From contig BGZK01000188.1 in assembly GCA_005406025.1 (NCBI GenBank), forward strand, positions 62,001 to 126,000: DNA of 64,000 nt, in the 5' to 3' direction. Below, one piece after another: positions 38,833 through 51,200 of this stretch. This stretch comes from Eumeta japonica (lineage: Eukaryota > Arthropoda > Insecta > Lepidoptera > Psychidae). The notes under the pieces are model-generated. The model was not told the origin of the DNA, did not search any database, and saw only the letters and a program-made list of their open reading frames with translations. Position numbers and translations under genes: made by a program. Each line of letters opens with the position of its first letter. Position 1 is the stretch's first letter.

Positions 38833-41800
38833 CTAGAACATGTTTGAGAACGGGTATCAGCATCATTACATGGAAATTATATAATCAGATTTTAAAATTT
38901 TTCACTAATCAATTGGTGATAATTAGGTTTGTTCAATGGCAAATGACAAAAGAGCACTATCATGATATGTCAATTTACAATTAATCTATTAATTGAGAAT
39001 TAACAGATATATTAATTTCAAATTTAGTATCATAGATATTAAGTAATGAATTAATTTCATAATTTTGATGCTTAGGATTTTTGTAGATTATACACCTTTT
39101 ACTGTGAAAACAATTCGTTTTCCTGTCTTTACTTGTATTCGCATTAAAACTTTACTAGTGATTTGCATTAAAGACTTTATTAGTAGTATAACAGATTTAA
39201 TCTATAGATATTACACATTGGATATTATAATTATATACTTTAATTAGTTTCATAGAGCCCTATTAGGTACTAAGAGTAGGGTTAAAAGTCATCGAGCATG
39301 TAAAAAATGAATAGAAAATTGAGATCAGCAGCCATCCCAAAACATGGTGGTTTAGAGGAGTAGCAGCTATGAGCCGCAGAGTTGTTTTGCCGTACTTAAT
39401 TAAAATAAATTTGATACACAACTTGATGAGACAAAGAACATACGTATGTAAAAATTTCATTTCCTGAATGGGAAATTTAAAAAAAGGGCATCTAGACTAC
39501 ATGGTACATATAAGTCTATGAGGTTTTACCTGAAGGTAAATTGTAATGGCAAATGAAGATTTGTTTTGTTGTATTATCAGGCAATAATTTCAAATAATTG
39601 ATATACTTTTGTAAGCCTAGATTAAAAGAAATTAGCTTACCAGACCAACCTTTATTTTTCGCGATCTGTTCAGACAGTCTTACGGTTAGAGGAGTATATT
39701 TGCTGCTTAGATAACTTTTCTTTTCATCTTCGGAATCTTCTGTTGTTAAATGTAAGGCCTACAGACAGAAACATAGAATCCTTTTAATGTGTCATGTCTC
39801 TCATTTCTGAAATTACAATGTGTGTGTGTTACGGGGTGTTGCAAATTCCGCGGTTAGTATGAGCCAAAATCGTACAATTCAAATATTTGCGCAAATGCGT
39901 CATCGTTCACGCGAGCAGTAGTAAAAAGAAAAAGCACGAAGTAGGTATCCACACTAGGCGTCGAGTTCTAACTGCTGGATTATTATAAGAAATAACTCCT
40001 TTTCCAAACGCGACCGGGCCGCCGCCACCGAGGTGAGTACTACCAAAGTTTTAGTAATATTTGCCTCCGTAGGGAATGTGCTGTGTTATCGGCATTTTCC
40101 CTTAGTATCGATCCCTAGCAGATAGAATAAAATTCTATCCTTCAATCGATGATTCGAATTCACGGGCGAGCATGTCCGCCTGACATAGAGGGATACAGTC
40201 ATACGAATGAAAAAGGATATAGCAGTGTATTCTTTTCTATGATTATATCTTTCTGAAGGAAAAATGTAATCTCGATTGGATTTAACTAGAAAAAAAATCA
40301 TTCTTTTCATAAAAAAAAACATTCATTTAAATTGTACTGCTTTCATTGCATTTTGTTTATAAATCAAGAAAATTACATTTGAACCTAAAACAAATATTCA
40401 GATTTAAATAACTTTTATGAAGTGGCTGCCCAATACGGTTCTTTCGAAATACATCTCGAATCTTGCTTGAAGTTCGAAAAACTTTTGCTAAAGATACAAA
40501 TATCGTGAAAGGCACAACGCTAAAGTTGGCAGAAATAGAAAATTTTCAAATGGTTGATAGATATAGTTTGTTTTCTGGGTTAATAAGAATTAGCTTTCCA
40601 TGGTCATGACGAATCTAGCTCCTTATTTAATAAAGGCAATTTTCTGGAACATGTAGATTTGTTGATTAAATATGATGGAAACTTGGAAATTTACAACCAA
40701 CATCTGGTGGTTCATTTAAAGGGTTATCAAATAAGTCCCAAAATGAAATAATTTCCAGTGTTAGCATGTAGAATGAGAAAAAAAAATTAAACTAAAAGCA
40801 CTCGGGGACTGCCGCGGTAAAGCTATTGCATAGCATTTTTTATCAACTTATGCAATTATGATTATTTATTTATGCAGTGTTTTTTTTTCTTTGATATTAA
40901 TTCAAGTTTTTCATCACTTTCTTCATTAATAAATGCACTTTGTTTATTCATATTTAAAACATTTTATACACAAATTTTACGCGTATTCACCAGCAACTGC
41001 TATTCACTGTTGTACATAGATACACCTATGCATACATATATACCTATATGTATACTTACGGGGCACACGCGGTGAGTGTGGCATTATAAAGATATGATAG
41101 ATACCTTTACACCTATATACTTTTTCACAAACAGCTGCTTACGTATTCGTCCAATTTCGGAGCAGCTCGTCTCGATCCGTGCGAGCTTCGTACAGTCGTA
41201 CCATATACATACACGTTAAGCGAACGCTCGAGCGAGCTACATGGTAGGCGGAGTGGAGAATGTTAGGTTTTATTTTCGTTACGGGATTTCTTGATTCGGT
41301 CGCCGCGCTCAAAGCCCGCGATAAAAGCTATGCAATAGCTTAAAAGTGGTGACACTGATAATGTTGCTGTCATGGTAGACGAAACTTCTAATGTTAGTGG
41401 TTGCGAACAGTTATTCTTCGTAATAAGATATTTTTGTGATTCAGAAGTGGATGATCAATTTATAAAGTATAGTAAGTAATCTTATTCTTTCAAAGACTTT
41501 TAAACGAGTTTATGGGACAGAGCGTTTTTTTTTAGTATAGTTAGATCAATAGCAAAATTTTCACACTAGTACAAAAAGAACTGCGCACTATGACGAATAT
41601 GTTTAAATGCGTAAATCACTTCGCGTTGCCGAAACACGATGGAGTTACTACTCTAGAACGTGGTCGATACAGAATTTAATGATTTTATGGGAATGTTTGA
41701 CGACATGCAAGAAAATGACGAAAAATGTGAGAATCATTGACACAAGTTACTACCTTTTTAAATATAGTTTAAAGGAATTTGAATTAAAAAATACTTTTAT

Positions 41801-44800
41801 ATTTTCAGAAACATATTCTGAGACAGACATTCTGCATGAAATATTATAGAAAAACACTATTGACATTTTTTACTGCAAATAATTAATGAGTTTGAAAATT
41901 TCATAGACTATCAACCGAAAAACTGGTAAGTTATTTTAGCTTTGCATACCCTGTCTGAAATCTCTATGCTCACCCCCTTATAGGAGTGTACAAAAACGAA
42001 TACAATGCCTATCGTATTTGTCGACACCTCTCAGACACTGAAGGCGTAACAAACAAAAAAAGGCTATTGGAAGCCGAAATGGAAGTAGATTTCATTTTAT
42101 TTGCACAAGTAATTCATATGAAATATATAATTTTCGGATTTTCAAAATTATAAAATGATGTAATTTCCAATATTAGTTGACTGGTTAGGTTAAAAAAAAA
42201 ACTCAACCTTTGTTATTGTTCAACAAGTGTTCCATTAGTAAAGAGTTCCATTATGATCTCTAAAGAATTGTAGACGCTACCGTGATGACAAGCCTCGCGT
42301 TATCGTGTATATATATATATATGACGGAGAATCCTCTTTCGAGGGGCTTGGCATCCTGGTAGCGATGAAATATCATCGCACACAGCTTCTCAATTAGTTG
42401 TATTCATCCACTATTAAGTTAGCTCACAAAAATAATCAAAAACCGTTAGGATGAAAACAGATTTGAAACGTGGTGAACCCGGCACAGAGCAAGTATGACT
42501 ACTTAACTCGACGACGTCTCGAACAAGAATGAATTTAAAATAACGAACGAACTTTCCTACAACTCAACGTTCACTTCACTCATTCAATCACTTCTTCGGT
42601 TCGCGAATGAAACAGTGCTGCCATCACTTGTCCGTACCAACCTCACCCAAGCTGTCAGCTTGACGTTTCATAAACAACAAAAATGAACCATTACAAAATT
42701 AATTCGGTAAACTAAAGCTAGATGGCGTTGCTTGTATTCAGATTCTCCGACACGGCCATCCTGCAGTTCACACGTCCTCGTTTGAAGGATCTGAAACAAG
42801 TGAAAATTTCTCGAACAGTAACAATGATCGTCTCGGTCATTCCTGACCACAAAAATAATGAACAGTACCTATCAGTTTAGTAATAACAAACATTTTCTTT
42901 TTCCTTAAATAAAGCTAAGATGTGGCTGTTAAACATTCCAATTCTTTTTAATATCATCAATGAATCTCTATTCAGTAACTTGCAGAGCTTTACCACAACG
43001 ACCTCCAACCGGTCACCTATGGCAACTTTCATCCAGTTACCATACCACACAACGACCTCTATCCGGTCACGTATGGCAACCTCCATCCAGTTACCATACC
43101 ACACAACGACCTCTATCCGGTCACGTATGGCAACTTCCATCCAGTTACCATACCACACAACGACCTCTATCCGGTCACGTATGGCAACCTCCATCTGGTC
43201 ACCATACCGATAACTCATAACACGACCTCTATCCGGTCACGTATGGCAACCTCCATCCGATCCACCATACCGATAACCTCCATCCAGTTATCATCATCAC
43301 ATGTAATCTCCATCCGGTTACAAGCCTCCATCCGGCTTCATAAAGCAATGCAAAATTAAACAAGCTACACATAATAATTTAAAGACCGTACATTCTGTAA
43401 TCTTAAAATGGTATGTTTAACCATCACAGCACACAAACACGTTATTCAGGGGTCATAGCCTCTTGATCTACATTAGAATGATCATCTAATACGGATTCTG
43501 AATCCACAGCAATAACTTCAGAGTCGGGTACCTTACGCAACCTATCGTGTGCATACTTGTAAGTGCGAGAAGAATCAAGTGCTTTTAGTGTATACCGTCA
43601 ATCCATGTGAAAGAATATCATAACCAATTAAAATATCATGATGTAGATTATAGTCAGGCAAAACATGGAAACAAACTTCAATACTGATATCGTCAATCTC
43701 TACTACAGCTAAAACTTGAAATGTAGAAATTACACTAGTCTGCCCTATACCGGTCATGGATACGGTCTGATTGATTCGTTTTCCACAGAATTTACTAGCA
43801 ATAGACTCTTTAATCAAGGAACACTCAGTGCCCGAATCATAACGAAAATAAAACTGCTCACCGGAGTGCCGAAGAGTCCCAGCAGGTACAGTCACGAAGC
43901 ACAGGTCCACACGCTTCGACGTAGTAGTTTTAGATGTTACAGCACCAGCGTTGTTCCCCACGCCTCGGCGTGGACAGCTCGACGCGTAGTGGCCCAGCTC
44001 TCGGCAGTGGAAACAGGTGATTGTGGATGTCGTAGTAGCCGTGGAAGTATGGGTCTTCGATTTACTGTCACTGCTCCGTAGATGCTTAGAATCAAGCCGA
44101 ACATCTGGCTTCACATTCCTCCGATAACATTGTGAAGCCTTATGACCCAATTTTCCACATTAAAGTAATTTTAAATCAAACAATCACAAAAGCCGATATG
44201 TAAAATAAAGTAATTTAAAACATGCCCATTAACCGATTACGACGACGTTCCGTTTGTTTCGAGTCTTCAACAAGTACGTTTCTAGATCATTCCATTTTCC
44301 TTCGACGTGAGCATTATCGTATAACGTCACATCACAGCGAAAGGTACAAAATGTTTAAGCATAAAGCCCGTCGTGACGGCCAAGGCACACTCGTCCCGTA
44401 ACCGGTCATATATACGGGCGCATTTTCAAAAAGAAAATAATAACACGTATGAAACAAAAGGAAGCAATAAACAAGGAGCGTGGAAATAATATTTCAGTCG
44501 CGTGACGCGCCGGCGCGCGCGCGTCCAAAGGCACATGTCTGCTGTCGTTACCCATGCTCGCGCATCCATATCCTTTTTCTCGGGGTCAAAGTCGGGTAGA
44601 CGTAAATTGCTCGGCTGTGTGGGTAGCTTCATTGCTTTTATCAGCGCCAAAAAGTTCTGATTCTGCTGCTCCATAAGCCTGGTCCATTTGTCACCATTGG
44701 ACTGGATGCCACCATCCAAGGAATCGCGTGGAACGTTCTGGGCATATCCCACTTCTGATGACGGAGAATCCTCTTTCGAGGGGCTTGGCATCCTGGTAGC

Positions 44801-45185
44801 GATGAAATATTATCGCACACAGCTTCTCAATTAGTTGTATTCATCCACTATTAAGTTAGCTCACAAAAATAATCAAAAACCGTTAGGATGAAAACAGATT
44901 TGAAACGTGGTGAACCCGGCACAGAGCAAGTATGACGACTTAACTCGACGACGTCTCGAACAAGAATGAATTTAAAATAACGAACGAACTTTCCTACAAC
45001 TCAACGTTCACTTCACTCATTCAATCACTTCTTCGGTTCGCGAATGAAACAGTGCTGCCATCACTTGTCCGTATCAACCTCACCCAAGCTGTCAGCTTGA
45101 CGTTTCATAAACAACAAAAATGAACCATTACAAAATTAATTCGGTAAACTAAAGCTAGATGGCGTTGCTTGTATTCAGATTCTCC

Positions 45186-45227
<42 letters not shown>

Positions 45228-48200
45228 CATATATAAACTTTGAACCATTTGTATTTTCTAACTCAGCTCATCGAAGTAAGTCGGGTAACAGCAAAATTTT
45301 TCAAAAGTTGCATCATAAGGACAAATACAATAGTCAGATTTTTATGAAATCTAAAAAAGTGCATTATTTCCATACAAGGTATCGAACGGAGTTAGTATGA
45401 GCGCGCGTATTGTATTGCATTTGTTCATGGTATGCTACATGCATTCAAGAATGCTCAAATACTGCTCATGTTTAGTACAGTCGAATGAAGATATTCCATT
45501 TTTATGATTTCAATACACTAGTAACATATAAGATCAGCCACCCTTCCATCCCTAGTGTGTTCTTATTAATAAATGAACTTTGAAACGAATATTTAATTTT
45601 AGTTTATTTTTATGCAGATATTATTGAGGTATATCTAGTAAGAATTAATTTTATTTTAACCTTTGTTAGGAGTGGAAAAATTAAATGAACTGTTTTAGTG
45701 TCACTCAACAAAGAAGTTAAACAAAATGCAAAAAAAATATGTTAAAGTTCATATGAATGGATAATATTGGTGCATTTTACCCAAGCTCGGTTGGATGTAA
45801 ATTTCGTTCATTTTTTCTATATATATGCCATCAACGATATTATTATCCATGATGACGAGAAAAATGTAAATAAAGGAACTACTTAGAAAAAAAAGGGTTT
45901 TTACTTAAGGTGAAATGCTGTTGTTACGTTATTGTATATACTAGGCCAGTATATGGTGTTCTTTCTTTATCTGTGACAAAATATAAAGGAATAATGTCAT
46001 CCTTCCTGTGAATTGTTTCTCACTTCACCTGCACTATTCACAAATATTTTCTTTAAATAATGCAATAATTTTGTATTACTACCCTTTTTAATAGTTGTAT
46101 TTTAACAGTATTCAAAGCTTTTTTTCCGGATTTTTCCAAAAATGAAAATTTACCAGGAGCAAGAAACTTAACAACATGCAATAACTCACAAAAAGTAAAC
46201 ATAACAAAATTATGTTTAAATCAAAACATTAATTCATAATTTAAACATAATTTTATTAACCGCATTCTTAATGTGTAAAATTTGGGACAATTAACCTTGG
46301 AACAATAAAAGTAATACCTTTCTTAAAACTGTATATTGTCTGCTGCCAGTCTGTACTTTTAGCAATCCACATTTTTCCAAATTGCACAACGTTAGCCACA
46401 TTTTCAGACCATAAACTTGAACCAGTTCCTTCTTATAATATTCCAAAACTTTTGGTTTCAATCCCGAACCAGTAACACACTGAAGGCATATTAGTCGTAA
46501 TACCTGCAATTTTGTAAAAAAATTCTCATTCACTAGGTATTGCCCCATCTCATTTATGGGTTGTTACCTGGTAAAACTTACAGAATGAGTATTTTGTCAC
46601 TCATTGTTTAAACTTTTGAGTCAAAATTACATAAAAATAGGCCAGTCCTCCTTTTAAAAGCTAATGTTCCAATATTTCAAATTACACATGGCACAAAAAT
46701 ATATACACATATTTAATTTAATGTTTGTTTTCCTGGAGAATTTTAATTGTCACTTGACACTAATTATAACACCAGGTGTATATAGTGTCCAAGCAAATAT
46801 TTTAAGGTAGTCACAAATTTTAAATAAATAGGACTTCTGCATCAAGTTTAAACCCTCTATGTTGGTTTAGTGCTGGTTGAGCTACTACTACAACCATTGT
46901 AAAAAGAATGATGATAATTTTTGGAATCAGACTTGACAGCTTAACATGCTCTCCGAAATGAAGTGAATTGATTTAAATAAAAAAAACTTTGATAAATCTA
47001 TCATGATCAAATTAAATGTGGTATCATATTGTTTGGAGGCAACCCTCTTAACCAATGTGCAAAATACACTCTTCTGTAAAAAAATCTATTAGTAATGAAA
47101 AACTAACCTTAGAAATTGGTGCCTTTTGTGCTATAAGTTCTTCTATGAAAGGGCATATCTTGTCATTTTCTACACAGTTTAAGAAGTCTTCCTCGCACTG
47201 AATTTTGTCATGGAAGTCAAAGTTGTCAGTGATCTGTAGAACGATTTTTGATATTAAAACTTCTAGGTCAGCGATGGGCAAAGTACGGCCCGCGAAAGTA
47301 TTTAATACGGCCCGCCGAGGGTCCATCGACATGGATAATATATGGCCCGTTATAATTACGTTTTGAGGGTTGAGAAGAAAAAGTAATGCATTTTTTCTAT
47401 AATTATGGCCCTCTTCTAGAATTTCTTAAACTTTGTGGCCGCCATTAAAAAAGTTTGCCCACCACTGTTCTAGGTAGTCACACATCCTTAGAATCTAACA
47501 TAGGGGTTTGTATAGACATACAAATAATGGTGGATGGGTCTTTTAACTATCATCACATATCAATGACAAATTGCATGTGTTAAAGATGTTAAATTGAAGT
47601 TAAAGAATATTAGATGAAAAATCTATTAGTTTCTTGTGACTAAGGATTTCTCACTTGTACGCATAACGGGTCATCCATCAATTATGTCATAGGAATTTCG
47701 TCATTTTCGGAGTTTCTCTGTTTTCATCACAGGTAGTCACATTTATATGACAAACCCCTCACAGGTTTTGACATTACGTATTTTGTAATTGCAAATTTGG
47801 AAAATAACTAACCTCAAACAGCACTTTCTATCTCATATTCTTTTGAATTTATTTCTGTTAAAACTGTTTCATAAAATCAACAATAAATCAAACATCTTAT
47901 AAAATTTACAATACACATAATAAAACGAATGATACAAATTTTAATCATCTTGTTCCAATTCACTTCCAACTAGTGGCGTAGCTAGTCTGGGTGTCACCCA
48001 GGGCGGATTTGAAGTGACACCCTAATAATCAAAACTGTTAAGTTGAAGAAAAACTCTAATTGATAAACAATGTTTTATATTTCGTTGTACACTTTTTGTG
48101 AATCAAAATTTGCGGTCAGATGAACTTGAGTGTCATCCCTAAACAGGTGGCACCCTGTGCTGGCCGCCCCCGCGCCACCCTCTCCTAGCTATGCCATTAC

Positions 48201-51200
48201 TTCCAACCCATTTCTTTATATTGTTTACGACTGAAATAGCAGTCAAATGTGACTACTATTTCACAGACATGCAGAGTGTAATGACTCTCGATTGGGATAG
48301 TGCTAGGAACATTGGATGCATCAACATCTTCATCCAACCATATAACATTCTCAACGGTTATCAAACAAATAAATTCCCTACAACATCTAGCTGCAATTCT
48401 TTAAATACATATATTAGGGATGGGCAAAATCTCTTTTGGCCCTTCATGCATTTGCTTGTTTTGATGGGTAAGTTTAGAGTTTAATATTGAAAATTTATAT
48501 ATGTGACATCACAAAGCCTATGATTCACGCCTCCTCTTGTCATGTGATGCGGCACTTTTTCGACCTTCTCCCTTCCCCTTAAAGTGTGACATGATTTATG
48601 GTTTAATTTTAATAACGGGCCATTTTTTTTTTCTATTATTTTTTTAAAGGTTAAGCGCACTTTTTTTTGGTATGTTAGGAAAAACAGGTCAGAGTGTATT
48701 TGTTCAGCATGTGAAGGAAGATGCACGCGTCAATGTAACATGCAATGAAGTTAGTACAATCTATCTATATATATATATAATGAAAATAGGTTGTCTTTGT
48801 TCGCCAATCACGTAAAAACTATTAAACGTATAGACATGGGACTGGGACCATTCGATGCGGGATGATTTGTAGATGGTTCTAGGCTACTCATTTTTCGAAT
48901 TCCGTAAATCCTTTGCCATTTTATTTATAAAATAAAAATTACCCAGCGAAGCGGGCGGGACAGCTAGTAGTATAATATAATATCAAGAATGTACAAATGA
49001 CAAATACAATAACTGCTCTGTTTTGCAGCGACCAATGCATATGTTGGTAATGTGTAATTTAATTAATCATTCAATGCAATTAAGGTGATTAGCGCATGTA
49101 AACATAATAAGTATATTGAAAAGTATTAAATTTGTTTACAAGAATTGCTAAAGACTGATATTTAACTGTGACTATTGTTTATTCAAGCTAAAAAAGCATA
49201 ACTTTTCATGTAAGTACATGCACACTTTTTTTAAGGGTAATACTATAGTTGTCACAGCCGTTATTATTTTTAAATTTGGCATTTTAATATAAGATCGGCA
49301 ACGTTCTATGCCTTGACTGAAAAGAAATGACAATCGGATTGAAAGTTGATTTGACCTAAGAATTCCTGATTTAGTATAAAGTTAATACTTTAAGACAGTT
49401 GAGACAAGTTTAGTACATCTTTAGGTTGATAGTTCAGTGTGATACATTCTGTTTGCATTTCAAATAGCTACATGTTTACTTATAAAATAAATACTTACTA
49501 TAGGTACAAAATGGTGTCAAAAGACATAAACAAAATGTTTTACCAGTGAATTAGATTAACACTAGCCATATGATTTAGACGCTTACCTCCTTGATGTATT
49601 CTGCTATAGCGGTATGTGTAGCTAGAGACTGTTTATTTGCAAGAAGTTGCGGCAACCTTGAAACAAACTGCTTAATTTCCTTCACCGACTTCTCTTTGTG
49701 CCGTTCGTCCATTTGACTCTTTATTATCCTTGCTTTTTTTGATAATGCTGAACCAATCTATGAATATTCCAGTTAATACTATAATTGAAATGCATATATG
49801 TGCAAATAAAATGAAATAGACACCAAAATATTTTTTGGTTACAATTGTAGTTTGTAATATACATTTCAAAATCTAAAATCAAGTAATAGAGGTTTCAAAA
49901 ACTTCCCTAACAACAGGCAAAGAAAATGTTACAAATGTGGTATCAAGAAATTCAGTTCCAGACGTCATATGATAGAAGAGTAACAACTTACTGTAGTGAA
50001 ACATTTGTCTCTGAGTTCAGCAAAAAGCTCATCACTTGAGTTGAGTATGATACGTTTCACTTCTGTAGTAACTTCGGGCATCGCATCTTCACCAGCAAAC
50101 TTGTGCCCAGGGAATGTGGCTGTTATGGTCTTTATACCGAAAAGTTCATCTGTTGATGACGAAATCACAAAATTGGAATTACTAGTTCTAGTTACGAAAC
50201 TGTAAGAAATAAAGTCTGCAAGCTAGTTGTTTTTTTTTTTGGTTGAAAAGTGATAAAAAATAATTAGAAAGTAAAGAATCTGAATAAATGTTGATTTTTT
50301 TATATAATATCATTTGATTTAATGTCAGGAAATCTATAGAGACATATCTTTGTTGGGGGTCTAGTCAAAATTTTTGGATCATTGTGAGAAACTATGCTTT
50401 TTGAAGTTTTATTGATAAAATATTATAGTATAGTATAGTATAGTATGTAGTGCAGTACATTAATACATAATGAAAATATGTATTAATTTTAATTAAGCTC
50501 ATATTCTATTTCAGTATTGCTTATTTTTGGTTAAGTGACACAGTAGGCAAATTTTTGTTATTTACGTTAGAGTGTGAGGTTGGGTCCATTCTGTTGCAAA
50601 TTATGACAGAATAAGCAACAATAAATACAAAATATGATTAAAAATTATTTAAAAAAGTTAAGGTATAAGTCTTTCTTTCTCCAAGATAAAATTTGTTGAA
50701 AAATATTATTAATAAAAAAATTTGTTTATGCATAAACAAACAATATTAAATATATACAACAATTGAAACTCTCACTGTTCCTCTACAAATAGAAGATTAC
50801 AAACTGAATGTCGAATCAATATGATATAGAACAAGGCAGTTTTTTTATTATTCATGCTGAAATAACACAAATACACTCATTGTCAGTCAGTAATTATTTA
50901 TGGCTATATAAATTTTTTTAGCGGTCTTTTGAAAAAGTAGGTTTGGTATTTCTCATCTTTATAATTACCAATCAATCCTTCATATGTGAGTTGTGTAGCC
51001 ATTATAGTGGTGAAGTCGATAGCTCTGTCAAGCAACAAGAGTTGGTCTATGCATGAGGGAGCCATGGATTTTTGACCTATTCCTTGATCTTCTTTGTTGA
51101 GACGACACAGTAGGTCCCATACCTATAGAATAAAATTTTTTTCTATTAGAATTTTGGAAAGTGTTGTTATTGATTACATATACCTTTCGATAAAATATAA

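Larger units (their letters stand above)
42322..45189 (-). mobile_element. LTR retrotransposon (Ty3/gypsy-like), internally deleted
   Basis: Two 431-bp direct repeats (42322-42752 and 44759-45189) differ at only about three sites. Read on the minus strand each starts TGTCGGAGAATC and ends GATTCTCCGTCA, the TG…CA inverted ends of LTRs. The 2.0-kb interior encodes a truncated Gag start and a Gag-zinc-knuckle/protease frame. Reverse transcriptase, RNase H and most of integrase are missing. It was inserted into a TA microsatellite, so the target duplication (TATA or TATATA) is ambiguous. It lies in Vps33A intron 9 in the sense orientation of that gene. The missing genes make it non-autonomous. 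Confidence 0.93.
39759..46317. other. Vps33A intron 9 (6.6 kb)
   Basis: The largest intron of the gene. It contains an inverted-repeat pair and a hAT-like protein fossil (40815-41850), an LTR retrotransposon (42322-45189) and flanking TA microsatellites. The remaining parts, 39830-40060 and 45230-46300, are AT-rich with some GC patches that I could not assign. Confidence 0.7.

Noticed and set aside
42877..43220. Repeat proteins on both strands
   Set aside because: They follow a 54-bp minisatellite that cannot introduce stops; no start context or known domain.
42990..43260. CRISPR-like array
   Set aside because: Units are contiguous with no unique spacers, in a eukaryotic retrotransposon.
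47048..47332. Extended N-terminal frame of Vps33A exon 8 starting in the MITE
   Set aside because: The conserved part starts exactly at the TTCTACAG acceptor. The upstream codons are MITE sequence.
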